From the NCBI GenBank assembly GCA_963675955.2, contig CAXXVR010000002.1:1240001-1304000 (forward strand): DNA of 64,000 bases. Direction: 5' to 3'. Made by a program: the position numbers and the translations under genes. Positions within the stretch are counted from its first letter, which is position 1. Every line of letters begins with the position of its first letter. The notes below the pieces were generated by a model. That model worked only from the letters and a program-made list of their open reading frames with translations, was not told the origin of the DNA and made no database searches. The DNA comes from Desulfocicer sp963675955 (lineage in GTDB: Bacteria > Desulfobacterota > Desulfobacteria > Desulfobacterales > Desulfobacteraceae). Shown here piece after piece: positions 24,202-33,175 of the stretch.

Positions 24202-25901
24202 CTGTTTTTGATCCCGTGGCACTGTTTTGCCGGTGGAAATCCCATGCTTGTGACAAAGCTGGTCATGAAATCCGGGGAGTCCGCCAGCTGGACATGTTCC
24301 ATCTTGTCCAGGGCTGTCTCCAGAAAAAGTCGCTGAAAGCCATGGGTCAAAAGGATGGTACTGCCGTCAATGGAGGCATTTCCGCAAAATATCACTTTGT
24401 CTGCGGCATTGGGTGGAAGAAGGCCGATACGTTCCATGTTTGAAGGTTTCAGGTAATTACCAAATCCCCCTGCCACATAGATGCTGTCAAGATCGTCACA
24501 GGTGATTCCTCCTGTTTGAAGAATTATATCAATGCCCGTGCGAACTGCACCCTTGGCCAGCTGGATCTGACGGATGTCTTTCTGGGTAAGGTGGATGTCT
24601 TCTCCGTAGACAAAGGCCAGTTGATCGTCCAGGGCCACCACAGATGTGTTGTTTTCATCCTTGTCTGAGATTTTTCCAGATGGGTCCAGAATACCGGTGG
24701 ACAAAAGGGCTGCAATAAAATCCACAATTCCGCTGCCGCATACGCCTTTTACCTTGCCACCGCCAATGGTCTGGAATTTCAGCTCGCCGTTGACAACCTC
24801 TACTTTTTCCACAGCTCCGTCTGTGGCCCGCATTCCCGTGGAAAGCCCCATACCTTCAAAGGCCGGGCCTGCGGCGGTGGAGGTGGTAAAACGTTGACCT
24901 TTTACGTTAAGGCACATTTCTCCGTTGGTGCCCATGTCAATGTAGAGAATGGATTTACTGTCATCAAAAAAATCAGGACATAAAATCAGTCCTGCGGTGA
25001 TGTCTGTTCCCACAAAGGCATGCATCACCGGTGGCAGGTACACCCGGGCAGCCTTGTTCACTTTAAGCCCGAACTGGGCTGCCGGGTAGGTGGTGCTCCC
25101 CTTGATGTCAAAGGTAAAAGGCACCCGCCCCAGAGGAGTGGGATCTATTTTTGCCGCCAGCTGCAGCATGGTGGTGTTGGCACCGATGGTGACATCCACG
25201 ATTTCATCGGGGTGGGTCTGGGTGGTTTTGCAGGCCTGGGCAAGGAGTACGTTTAATTTATTCTGCACCAGATCTCCCATTTCATCAAGGCCCTCCGGGG
25301 TTTCAGCGTACTGGATGCGGGTGAGTACATCATGGCCGTGGACCACCTGGGGATTAAGGCTTGAACCCGAGGTAAGGATTTCACCGGTTTCAAGACAGAC
25401 AAGGGAAATCACCATGGTGGTGGTGCCGATGTCAATGGCAAGTCCCTTTGGCGTGTAATGGGGAAGCCAGGTATCAAGATGTATTTTGTCGGTTGCTCTG
25501 TCATGGACCAGAAAAATCTTTTCCTGCTCTTTAATCAACTGAACGGCTGGCAGACCATCCTTCTGGTTGATCAGGTTGTTTTGAAGCAGGATGCGTCCCT
25601 GGTTGCGATCATCTTTATCGTATACAAAATTATCTTCCAGCCGGATGGTGATATTTTTTTGAGCAATGGCCTGGCAGGCCAGTCGCAGACCCTTTTTGTC
25701 ATCCGTGTCTGAAATGTCCTCATGGGGGGTGGATGGCACATGTTCCGGGGGATCTACCCAAACCTTGCATGCCCCGCAAACGCCCTGTCCGCCACAGGGG
25801 GTTTCAATGGCGATGCCCGCCCGTTCCAGACCATCATGGATGGTCTCTCCATGGTTCATTTCCACTGTCACCCCGATGGGTTCCACATATATGGTTATCA
25901 T
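24198..25901 (-). CDS. RACE-like corrinoid activation protein (2Fe-2S ferredoxin plus ASKHA domain)
   Basis: The product has 567 residues. The N-terminal 90 form a 2Fe-2S ferredoxin domain (ETPCGGQGVCGACKVWV, then LACQ). The rest is the DUF4445/ASKHA-type ATPase fold: LAIDIGTTTMVISLV (phosphate loop), IDMGTNGEMCL, GPAFEGMGLSTGMRA, GVCGSGIVDFIAALL and IYVAGGFGNYL. Such reductive activators use ATP to push an electron onto an inactive Co(II) corrinoid protein. No methyltransferase or corrinoid protein is adjacent. The gene heads a two-gene unit with the DUF1638 protein. Confidence 0.9.
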   Translation of the reverse strand: MITIYVEPIGVTVEMNHGETIHDGLERAGIAIETPCGGQGVCGACKVWVDPPEHVPSTPHEDISDTDDKKGLRLACQAIAQKNITIRLEDNFVYDKDDRNQGRILLQNNLINQKDGLPAVQLIKEQEKIFLVHDRATDKIHLDTWLPHYTPKGLAIDIGTTTMVISLVCLETGEILTSGSSLNPQVVHGHDVLTRIQYAETPEGLDEMGDLVQNKLNVLLAQACKTTQTHPDEIVDVTIGANTTMLQLAAKIDPTPLGRVPFTFDIKGSTTYPAAQFGLKVNKAARVYLPPVMHAFVGTDITAGLILCPDFFDDSKSILYIDMGTNGEMCLNVKGQRFTTSTAAGPAFEGMGLSTGMRATDGAVEKVEVVNGELKFQTIGGGKVKGVCGSGIVDFIAALLSTGILDPSGKISDKDENNTSVVALDDQLAFVYGEDIHLTQKDIRQIQLAKGAVRTGIDIILQTGGITCDDLDSIYVAGGFGNYLKPSNMERIGLLPPNAADKVIFCGNASIDGSTILLTHGFQRLFLETALDKMEHVQLADSPDFMTSFVTSMGFPPAKQCHGIKNR

Positions 25902-26187
25902 AAATCATTACCTTTAAGCCGTGAAACCCAAATACTCATATTCAGGAAATACGCCTTGCTTCCGGCAAAAAATCAGCCATTTGTTAAAATATTGAGCCTG
26001 GCTCCACTTTCAAAATAGCATAAAAATAATGATTTGATTGAAACTGTCAATGTTTTTCAGGGCCCGGGCCGTTTTTTTTCATGTGGCAAAGGCGTTTGAG
26101 TTGATACCGGATGAAGTCGCCCGGCGGATTACCAAAACGTACCCCTTCCCAAATGGCCCATGTCGTTAACAAAGCCCACTTTAATAA

Positions 26188-26219
26188 GTCCTGTTTCGGT
26201 TAAAAACAGGACCTTTTTT
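26188..26219 (+). terminator. Rho-independent terminator upstream of glnB
   Basis: GTCCTGTTT pairs with AAACAGGAC around an 8-base loop and is followed by six T. It is oriented plus, although no complete plus-strand gene lies just before it, and it insulates the glnB promoter from upstream transcription. Confidence 0.8.
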
Positions 26220-26394
26220 ATGCTTATCTAGTTTCAAAAATGTAATATATAAATATTTTATTTCAATATTGTTCTATATCTATAGATGTCCGGTGAATAA
26301 ATGATATATTATTTGTTAGTATCTGAATATTTTGATAAATAAAAAGCAATTATATTAAATGTTTATCTTTTTTTATGATTGTATTTTAAATATA

Positions 26395-26410
26395 TGGCAC
26401 ACAAAGTGCT
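26395..26410 (+). promoter_or_regulatory. Sigma-54 promoter of glnB-amtB
   Basis: TGGCACACAAAGTGCT has GG and GC at the exact -24/-12 spacing, close to the consensus TGGCACG-N4-TTGCW. Transcription should start near 26421. This fits nitrogen-limited control of PII and ammonium transporter genes by an NtrC-type activator; no activator gene lies beside it. Confidence 0.8.
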
Positions 26411-26505
26411 TGTGATTAAATGGCATGGGAACGAATCAACCCCATCACTGAATACGCATTGGTATATTGATATTTTATAGCTTACTTTGAAAGGAGATAA
26501 ATGCC

Positions 26506-26844
26506 ATGAAAAAGATTGAAGTGATCATTAAGCCCTTTAAACTCGATGAGGTGAAAGAGGCATTGAATGCATTGGGGATAACGGGCATGACCTTGTCCGA
26601 GGTAAAAGGGTTTGGCCGCCAGAAGGGGCACACAGAGATTTATCGTGGGGCAGAGTACCAGGTGGATTTTGTACCCAAGATTAAATTGTCCATCGTGGTG
26701 GAAGCGGATATGTCGGAAAAAGTGGTGGAAACCATTTTAAAAACAGCGGGCACCGGAAAGATAGGGGATGGTAAGATTTTTGTCCTTCCTGTGGAAGAGG
26801 CCATCCGCATTCGTACCGGAGAGAAGGGTGGATCGGCCATTTAA
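26506..26844 (+). CDS. glnB: Nitrogen regulatory protein P-II
   Basis: The 112-residue product matches GlnB/GlnK along its length: MKKIEVIIKPFKLDEVKEAL, TLSEVKGFGRQKGHTE, the T-loop YRGAEYQVDFVPK with the modifiable Tyr (position 51), and the C-terminal GKIGDGKIFVLPVEEAIRIR. It binds ATP/ADP and 2-oxoglutarate and reports nitrogen status. The Shine-Dalgarno AAAGGAG is well placed. With the amtB gene 56 bp downstream, it is probably GlnK-like in function: blocking AmtB when ammonium is plentiful. Confidence 0.95.
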   Translation: MKKIEVIIKPFKLDEVKEALNALGITGMTLSEVKGFGRQKGHTEIYRGAEYQVDFVPKIKLSIVVEADMSEKVVETILKTAGTGKIGDGKIFVLPVEEAIRIRTGEKGGSAI

Positions 26845-26900
26845 ATCTTTTGCAGTGCTTTTTTTAAATTAAACAATCCAGATTGGAACGGAGAAAAATA

Positions 26901-28214
26901 ATGAAATCCCTTATTCTTGCAGCAGGTATTACCGTTTTTATGACAATGAATGGATGGGCCGCAGATGATGCACCAACGGCGTTGACAAACAAGGCAGCCA
27001 TTGATCTGGTTCAAACCCATGCCAATTATCTGTGGACCCTGGTGGCGGCCACTCTGGTGTTTTTCATGCAGGCTGGGTTTGCCATGGTGGAGGCCGGATT
27101 TACCCGGGCCAAGAACGCCATCAATATAATGATGAAAAACCTCATGGACTTTTCCGTGGGAACCCTGGCCTACTGGGCCATCGGATTCGGGTTGATGTTC
27201 GGGACCAACGCCAGTGGCTTTTTGGGCAGCAGCGGTTTTTTCTTAAGCGATTTTACCCTGGATGGTGATCCCTGGGTGCTGGCCTTCTGGATGTTCCAGG
27301 TGGTATTTGCGGCCACGGCTGCCACCATCGTGTCCGGTGCCATGGCTGAACGGACAAAATTTTCCGCCTATCTGGTGTACAGTTTTTTTGTCAGTGCCTT
27401 GATTTATCCCATTTTCGGCAGCTGGGCCTGGGGAAGTCTGTTCCATGGTAATGGCTGGCTTGAAAACCTGGGATTCATTGATTTTGCTGGTTCCACAGTG
27501 GTGCATTCCGTGGGTGGCTGGGTGGCACTGGCCGGTGCCATGGTGCTGGGACCACGGCTTGGTAAATATACCAAAGATGGCGGCATCCGACCCATCCTGG
27601 GCCATAATATCCCCCTGGCATCCCTTGGCGTGTTCATCTTGTGGGTGGGCTGGTTTGGGTTTAACCCCGGTTCCACCACCACCGCCGATACAAGCATTGC
27701 CATGATATTTGTAAACACCAATATGGCGGCGGCCACCGGCGCTGTTGTGGCCATGATCATCTCCTGGATAAAGCTTGGAAAACCTGAGGTTGGCATGAGT
27801 CTCAATGGCGCCCTGGCAGGTCTTGTGGGGATCACCGCCGGATGTGCCAATGTTACCCCTGGCAGTTCTGTCATCATTGGTGCCGTGGCCGGAGTTCTGG
27901 TTGTCTTTTCGGTCCTGTTTTTTGATAAAATTAAAATTGATGATCCCGTGGGTGCGGTATCCGTTCATGGTGTATGTGGTGCCTGGGGAACCCTTGCCGC
28001 CGGTCTTTTTAACATAGGTGGATGTACCGTGGGTATTGTGACCACCCAGCTCATCGGCATGGGTGCCTGTTTTGCCTGGGCTTTTGGTTTGGGCTTCATC
28101 ATGTTTAAAATCATTGCCGCCACCATGGGACTCCGGGTCTCTGCCGAAGAGGAACTTGAAGGCTTGGATTTTGTGGAACATGGTGGAAATGCTTACCCCG
28201 ATTTTAAATTGTAA
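26901..28214 (+). CDS. amtB: Ammonium transporter
   Basis: The 437-residue product begins with a signal peptide (MKSLILAAGITVFMTMNGWA) and has about eleven membrane helices of the Amt/MEP/Rh family. Signatures include AGFAMVEAGFTRAKN, DFAGSTVVHSVGG (first pore His region), GPRLG and DDPVGAVSVHGVCGAWG with the second pore His. The C-terminal tail (AEEELEGLDFVEHG) is the conserved part that contacts PII. GGAG lies before the ATG at 26901; the longer frame from 26883 is less likely. It is co-transcribed with glnB from the sigma-54 promoter. Confidence 0.95.
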   Translation: MKSLILAAGITVFMTMNGWAADDAPTALTNKAAIDLVQTHANYLWTLVAATLVFFMQAGFAMVEAGFTRAKNAINIMMKNLMDFSVGTLAYWAIGFGLMFGTNASGFLGSSGFFLSDFTLDGDPWVLAFWMFQVVFAATAATIVSGAMAERTKFSAYLVYSFFVSALIYPIFGSWAWGSLFHGNGWLENLGFIDFAGSTVVHSVGGWVALAGAMVLGPRLGKYTKDGGIRPILGHNIPLASLGVFILWVGWFGFNPGSTTTADTSIAMIFVNTNMAAATGAVVAMIISWIKLGKPEVGMSLNGALAGLVGITAGCANVTPGSSVIIGAVAGVLVVFSVLFFDKIKIDDPVGAVSVHGVCGAWGTLAAGLFNIGGCTVGIVTTQLIGMGACFAWAFGLGFIMFKIIAATMGLRVSAEEELEGLDFVEHGGNAYPDFKL

Positions 28215-28283
28215 TCCCATACATTGAAGGCTGAAGCCGGGGGTAAATGAACCCTGGCAATTGGTTTTATTGCTGCAAATAAA

Positions 28284-28329
28284 AGAGATTTTCCCGGCAT
28301 GGTGTCCTGGGAAAATCTCTTTGTTTTTT
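28284..28329 (+). terminator. Rho-independent terminator after amtB
   Basis: AGAGATTTTCCC pairs perfectly with GGGAAAATCTCT and is followed by TTGTTTTTT. It ends the glnB-amtB transcript. Confidence 0.92.
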
Positions 28330-28395
28330 GGTATTGACATAATCGTCCACCTTGTTTAAAAGGAGAACTTGTCCTCATTTTAATGGGAAAAAACC

Positions 28396-29637
28396 ATGTC
28401 CATAATTTCCGCAGCCAGCCCTTTTTTTCTTTTATTTTTATCGACCCTGATACTTTCCATGGCAGGGTCCCTGCAAAATACTCTGTTGAGTGTCCGCATG
28501 AGTTATGCCGGGTGGGGTGAGCAGATCATTGCCATCACCATGTCGGGGTATTATGTGGGGATGATTCTTGGCTTTTTCATCTGTCAGGAGATTGTCAAAA
28601 GGGTGGGGCACATAAGAGCATTTACTGCCTTTGCCGCCACCACTGCCTTTATTGCAATTGCCCATGGTCTGTATGATCTGCCCCTTTTCTGGTTTGTCCT
28701 TAGGGTGTGCAGTGGCATCTGCATTGCCTCTTTATATATGGTGGTGGAAAGCTGGGTAAATGAACTGGTGGCCTCCGAGGTAAGGGGGCGGGTGCTTTCC
28801 CTTTATATGGTGGTTGTTTATTTTGGCAATGGCCTGGGGCAGATGATGCTTAATGTGGCCCCCATTAAAGAAAATATTTTGTTCATGATTTTGGGAATGC
28901 TCTTTTCTCTTTGCATTGTTCCCATTTCTTTGACCCGTGCCATTTATCCCCAACCTTTATCTGTGGTGCATTACAATCTTATAAAACTCCTGAGACTGGC
29001 ACCCTTTGCCATGTTTGGCAGTTTTGTATCCGGTATGATCAATGGATCGTTTTATGTCATGGGCCCACTTTATGCCCTTGGTATTGGTCTTGACATTGCC
29101 CGGGTGACGATATTTATGACGGTTACCATCTGGGCCGGCCTTATATTCCAATGGCCCGTGGGCATTATTTCTGATCGGTTTGACCGGCTGGCCGTGTTGT
29201 CTGTACTTGGTTTTTTTACAGCGGCGATCTCTTCTGCCATTGCCTTTAGCGGTCATCTGGACTATGGTATCTTTTTAGGATTAACCGCGCTGTTTGGAGT
29301 TGTTTTTTCCATTTATCCCGTGGCAGTTGCCAGGGCCCAGGATAATATTGATACGGAAAACATCGTGCCCATCAGTGCTGCCCTGATTCTCTGTTACAGT
29401 GTGGGGTCCGGCATTGGTCCGGTTGTTTCTTCTGCTGTTATGAAGGCCACGACACCTTCGGGATTGTATATCTTTTGTGTGTTGTGCGCTGCGCTCCTTG
29501 GATCTACTGCCCTTTACTTCAGGAGGCATCTGAGTGTGGATACTCAGGATCTGTCTACCTATGTGCCCATGCCCCGAAAATCACCAATTATCAGCTCTTT
29601 GCACCCTGAGTATTATGAGGATGATGGGCAGGAGTAA
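28396..29637 (+). CDS. MFS transporter (YcaD-like)
   Basis: The 413-residue protein has twelve predicted membrane helices, with the loop after helix 2 (QEIVKRVGHIRAF) and the ESWVNELVASEVRGRVLSLY segment that is typical of the YcaD/UMF1-type group. The second half begins near RLAPFAMFGSFVSGM. No family-specific substrate can be read. It starts with ATG about 70 bp after the amtB terminator, with no clear strong ribosome site. The C-terminal tail is cytoplasmic and Pro/Ser-rich. Confidence 0.82.
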   Translation: MSIISAASPFFLLFLSTLILSMAGSLQNTLLSVRMSYAGWGEQIIAITMSGYYVGMILGFFICQEIVKRVGHIRAFTAFAATTAFIAIAHGLYDLPLFWFVLRVCSGICIASLYMVVESWVNELVASEVRGRVLSLYMVVVYFGNGLGQMMLNVAPIKENILFMILGMLFSLCIVPISLTRAIYPQPLSVVHYNLIKLLRLAPFAMFGSFVSGMINGSFYVMGPLYALGIGLDIARVTIFMTVTIWAGLIFQWPVGIISDRFDRLAVLSVLGFFTAAISSAIAFSGHLDYGIFLGLTALFGVVFSIYPVAVARAQDNIDTENIVPISAALILCYSVGSGIGPVVSSAVMKATTPSGLYIFCVLCAALLGSTALYFRRHLSVDTQDLSTYVPMPRKSPIISSLHPEYYEDDGQE

Positions 29638-29736
29638 TTTTGATTTTGTGATTAAACCCGCTTTTGGTCATGCTGGATTTTGGGGCTTCTGCAGGTCTGG
29701 CGGGTTCCATTTCTGGAAGAAAGGAGGCTTTTTTTG

Positions 29737-30705
29737 ATGAGAACAATACGTCTGGAAATTGCTGCCGGTTTATTTCGGCTTACCATGGTTGCATCAATGG
29801 CAATGGCTTTGTGTGTACTGGTTTGTTTGCTTATATGCCCCTTTACCGCCTGGGGAGATGTCGGTGGAAAGATGGAGGTCTTTGTCAGTATTGCGCCCCA
29901 GGCTTACTTTGTACAGCGCATCGGCGGGGACCGGCTTGACGTGTCTGTGCTGGTGCCACCTGGCAAGAGTCCTGCCACCTATGCCCCGTCATCGGAGCAG
30001 ATGGTAAAACTGTCCAGGGCTTCACTTCTGTTCACCGTGGGAGTTCCCTTTGAATCAACCCTGATACCCAAAATAAAAGCCATGGCTCCGGGGCTTGATA
30101 TTGTGGATACCCGGCGGGGCATTTCTCTGCGCACCTTTGAGGACAGCGGGGAACTTAACCATGATGCCACAGACAACCACGAATCAGAACAGACACACTC
30201 CCATGGTAGAGAAACCATTGATCCTCATATCTGGATGAGCCCAAAGCTGGTCAAACAACAGGCAGGGACCATGTGTGATGCCCTTTGTGCCCTGGCCCCG
30301 GCTGATGCGTCTTTTTTTAAAGATAATCTGGAGTCCTTTGGGCGGGATCTTGATTCTCTGGATAAAAAGATTGCCAAGGTACTTCTTCCCCTACGGGGCC
30401 AAACCCTTTTTGTGTTTCATCCAGTGTTTGGTTATTTTGCCGATGCCTATGGATTAAAACAGTTGGCGGTGGAGCGGGGGGGGAAAACCCCCAAGGGAAA
30501 GGATCTGGTGTCTTTTATACAGCTGGCCCGGGAACATCAGGTGCGGGTGATCTTTGTACAGCCACAGTTTGACCAGCGGGTGGCAGCTAAGATTGCCTCT
30601 GCCATTGGGGGTGCAGTGGTTCCCCTGGACCCCCTGGCCCGGGATTACATGGAAAATCTTTCCCGCATGGCACAGGTCATTGAAACCTCCCTTGGGGACC
30701 ATTGA
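29737..30705 (+). CDS. Zinc/manganese-type ABC transporter substrate-binding protein (ZnuA family), no adjacent permease
   Basis: The 322-residue product has a signal peptide (about 1-35, hydrophobic stretch then WGDVGG) and the cluster A-I binding protein fold: VFVSIAPQAYFVQRIGGDRL, the His-rich loop HDATDNHESEQTHSHGRE, DPHIWMSPKLV, FVFHPVFGYFADAYGL and VIFVQPQFDQR. The His residues in DPHIWM and FHPVFGYF are metal ligands in ZnuA. GGAGG is nine bases upstream of the ATG at 29737. No znuB or znuC genes follow: the next genes are on the opposite strand. It might serve a distant ABC transporter or store zinc. Confidence 0.88.
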   Translation: MRTIRLEIAAGLFRLTMVASMAMALCVLVCLLICPFTAWGDVGGKMEVFVSIAPQAYFVQRIGGDRLDVSVLVPPGKSPATYAPSSEQMVKLSRASLLFTVGVPFESTLIPKIKAMAPGLDIVDTRRGISLRTFEDSGELNHDATDNHESEQTHSHGRETIDPHIWMSPKLVKQQAGTMCDALCALAPADASFFKDNLESFGRDLDSLDKKIAKVLLPLRGQTLFVFHPVFGYFADAYGLKQLAVERGGKTPKGKDLVSFIQLAREHQVRVIFVQPQFDQRVAAKIASAIGGAVVPLDPLARDYMENLSRMAQVIETSLGDH

Positions 30706-30709
30706 TTTT

Positions 30710-31216
30710 TTATTTTTTTTTCAAATTGTGGTTGTTTTTATGGGGCAGGGGAACCCCCAGAGTCTGGAGTTCCTCAAGTACCCATTCAACCATGGCAGTT
30801 AAACGACCTTCAATCACCGGGGTCAGCTCGGGATGAAGGGTGGATATGTCCTGGGGTTCGACACCCAGAATGACAGTTTCAGGGATATTGCCCATGAGCC
30901 TGCAAAGGCTTAATGCCTCCAGAAGATCCACCTGGTGCATGGAGTTTTTACCCAGAATTCTGTTGGGAATCTCCTCCCCCTCAAGGCGGTGGAAATCTCC
31001 GGGGTTACTCTTGTTGAGAATCGTGTCCACCACAATCAGCTTTTGTGCATGGGAGATGACCCCCAACAGATTGACCCCCAGCACCCCGCCATCCACAATG
31101 GTGACATGATCCGGGAAAACATAATCCTTTTCAAGCTGTTCTACGACTTTGATGCCAAACCCATCGTCGGAGTAAAGAATATTGCCTACCCCCAGTACCA
31201 TGATTTGCGATTCCAT
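30710..31216 (-). CDS. Hydrogenase maturation endopeptidase (HyaD/HybD family)
   Basis: The 168-residue protein begins IMVLGVGNILYSDDGFGIKV, the signature of [NiFe] hydrogenase proteases. Its Asp residues (YSDDG; DGGVLG) and the His in SMHQVDLLEAL correspond to the nickel ligands in HybD. It removes the C-terminal tail of the large subunit once nickel is in place. It lies downstream of both subunit genes on the same strand. The ATG at 31216 is preceded by GGGG seven bases away. Confidence 0.92.
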   Translation of the reverse strand: MESQIMVLGVGNILYSDDGFGIKVVEQLEKDYVFPDHVTIVDGGVLGVNLLGVISHAQKLIVVDTILNKSNPGDFHRLEGEEIPNRILGKNSMHQVDLLEALSLCRLMGNIPETVILGVEPQDISTLHPELTPVIEGRLTAMVEWVLEELQTLGVPLPHKNNHNLKKK

Positions 31217-31246
31217 TATATTCCCCTGTATTATTGCATTACAGCA

Positions 31247-31279
31247 CAAAGCCCGGCCCATGTCATGGGCCGGGCTTTG
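31247..31279. promoter_or_regulatory. Perfect inverted repeat between the hydrogenase large subunit and protease genes
   Basis: Sixteen-base arms (CAAAGCCCGGCCCATG and its exact complement) are separated by one T. There is no proper T-run on the minus strand, so it is probably not a terminator of the hydrogenase operon; a few T residues follow on the plus strand. As RNA it would form a very stable stem that could set a lower level of the protease mRNA or protect the subunit mRNA. Confidence 0.7.
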
Positions 31280-31377
31280 AATTGTTTTGTTAACGTATAA
31301 TATCTGGATGATTTATTTTCCGGGTCTTGTTAATCCAGTGCATTCAGATCCAGTTATATCGTTTGCAGCCAATGGCC

Positions 31378-33015
31378 TTAAATTACCTTTACCTTATACG
31401 TTTCGTTGGTGTGTGGATCAATTACATGCACCGCACAGGCAATGCATGGATCATAGGAATGAACGGTTCTTAAAACTTCCAGGGGTTTTGAGGCATCGGC
31501 AATGGGGGTGCCGATGAGGGAGCGTTCCACAGGCCCCTTGTTGCCCTTGGCATCCGCCGGGCCAAAATTCCATGTGGAGGGAACCACGTACTGATAATTT
31601 TTGATTTTACCACCTTCGATTTCTATCCAGTGGCCAAGAGCTCCCCGTGGGACATCGTTGAGCCCAAAGCCTTTTCCTTTGTCCGGCATGGTCCAGGACT
31701 GGTAGGTCTTTTTATCACCCTTGGAGATATTTGATTTCAGGGAATCAATCCAGCCGCCCATGGCATCTCCGATTATCTGGGTTTCAATACCCCTTGCTGC
31801 GGTTCTTCCCAAGGTGGAAAACAGGGCTTCGGCACCCACACCAAGGGTCTTTAAAACACCATCCACGGCTTTTCTGGTGGTGGGATCCTCCTTGCCATAG
31901 GCCATCAATACCCTTGCAAGGGGGCCTACCTCTGCTGCAAGGCCATCGTATCGAGGGGCCTTTATCCAGCTATACTGCTTTTCTGTATTATAGTGGGTTT
32001 CTCCCTGGATGGGCTTGGTCTCTCCGTTGTAGGGATGTTTTGCAGTTCCTTTTTCATACCATCCCCGGGTGACATCCTCTGTTATTTTATCGGTATTCAT
32101 GGTCTCAACTTCAAGTCCCTTGCGGATGAAGCCTGCGGGCATGAGTTTTTCTTTTTCCGCCGGATCATTGGCAAAATCACCATAGGAAAGGAAGGCGTTA
32201 TTGTTGCCGCCAATGGCACCCCAGTCCTTGTAGAAGGATGCCACTGCCAGGAGATCCGGGATATAAATTTGATCTATGAACTCACAGGTTTCCTTCCAGA
32301 TGGATTCAAACTCGGCAATGCGGCTGACATTAAGGTCTGCCACAGAGGTGACGCCACCCACCACCAAAAACTGGGGATGGGGATTTTTGCCGCCGAAGAT
32401 GGCGTGCATGCGGGCGGCTTTTGCCTGGAGCTGCAGGGCTTCCAGATAGTGGGCTGTGGCCAGCAGGTTGGCCTCCGGTGGCATTACATAGGCGGAATGG
32501 CCCCAGTATCCATTGTTGAAGGGACCCAGCTGGCCGCTGGAAACAAAGGTTTTGAGTTTTTCCTGGACACTTTTAAAATATTCGCTTTTCTGGTGACGTC
32601 CACTGACATTGCTGGAAAGGGTTGCCGTTTTGACAGGATCTGCACTTAATGCGCTGACAATGTCCACCCAGTCCAGTGCGTGTAGATGATAAAAATGAAC
32701 CAGATGATCGTGCTGGAACTGGGCACCGTGCATTAAATTACGAATAAGACGTGCATTTTCAGGGATGGTGATATTGCAGGCATCTTCCACGGCTTTCACC
32801 GAGGCAAGGGCATGGACATAGGTACATACACCGCAGGAACGCTGCACAAAATGGTGGGCATCCCGAGGGTCTCTGCCTTTAAGCATCATTTCAATTCCCC
32901 GGAACATCTGGCCGGAACACCAGGCATCTTTCACCTTTCCATTTTCAACTTCCACCTCTATTTTCAGGTGGCCTTCAAGCCGGGTGATAGGATCAATTAC
33001 AATTCTTTTACCCAT
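31378..33015 (-). CDS. hynA: [NiFe] hydrogenase large subunit (group 1, periplasmic)
   Basis: The precursor of 545 residues starts MGKRIVIDPITRLEGHLKIE. The L1 motif QRSCGVCTYVHALAS and the C-terminal DPCIACAVH provide the four Cys that hold the Ni-Fe centre, with a normal Cys rather than selenocysteine. After the His is a 15-residue tail (VIDPHTNETYKVKVI) that the nearby protease should remove. GAGGATAATATT precedes the ATG at 33015. The protein has no export signal and would cross the membrane with the Tat-marked small subunit. It oxidises H2 and passes electrons via the small subunit to c-type cytochromes. Confidence 0.95.
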   Translation of the reverse strand: MGKRIVIDPITRLEGHLKIEVEVENGKVKDAWCSGQMFRGIEMMLKGRDPRDAHHFVQRSCGVCTYVHALASVKAVEDACNITIPENARLIRNLMHGAQFQHDHLVHFYHLHALDWVDIVSALSADPVKTATLSSNVSGRHQKSEYFKSVQEKLKTFVSSGQLGPFNNGYWGHSAYVMPPEANLLATAHYLEALQLQAKAARMHAIFGGKNPHPQFLVVGGVTSVADLNVSRIAEFESIWKETCEFIDQIYIPDLLAVASFYKDWGAIGGNNNAFLSYGDFANDPAEKEKLMPAGFIRKGLEVETMNTDKITEDVTRGWYEKGTAKHPYNGETKPIQGETHYNTEKQYSWIKAPRYDGLAAEVGPLARVLMAYGKEDPTTRKAVDGVLKTLGVGAEALFSTLGRTAARGIETQIIGDAMGGWIDSLKSNISKGDKKTYQSWTMPDKGKGFGLNDVPRGALGHWIEIEGGKIKNYQYVVPSTWNFGPADAKGNKGPVERSLIGTPIADASKPLEVLRTVHSYDPCIACAVHVIDPHTNETYKVKVI

Positions 33016-33175
33016 AATATTATCCTCTATATAATAAAAAATTCTCAGCTGTTTACAACAAAATTGTTTTTTACAGGGATTCAACCGTTTTTGATTTACC
33101 GTTTCATCATGGCACCATATAAAAAACAGGTGAGTCTGGATTCATTAAACAGTAAATCAATGTGGTTGAATGTCC

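Larger units (their letters stand above)
25902..26505. other. AT-rich gene-free stretch before glnB, with possible gene relic
   Basis: This holds the leader of the RACE-like gene (minus), a plus-strand hairpin at 26188-26219 and the glnB promoter. A short plus-strand frame (about 26053-26169) reads FFRARAVFFHVAKAFELIPD and EVARRITKTY before a TAA that is 20 bases before the terminator, so it could be the tail of a lost gene. No homology could be assigned. The rest is strongly AT-rich. Confidence 0.4.

Noticed and set aside
27243..28340. Long minus-strand frame opposite amtB
   Set aside because: A shadow of a well-conserved transporter gene, with no protein-like features; its Gly/His-rich composition follows from the amtB codons.
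31993..32649. Plus-strand frame of 218 codons opposite the hydrogenase large subunit
   Set aside because: Antisense of a gene with clear catalytic motifs; no start context.
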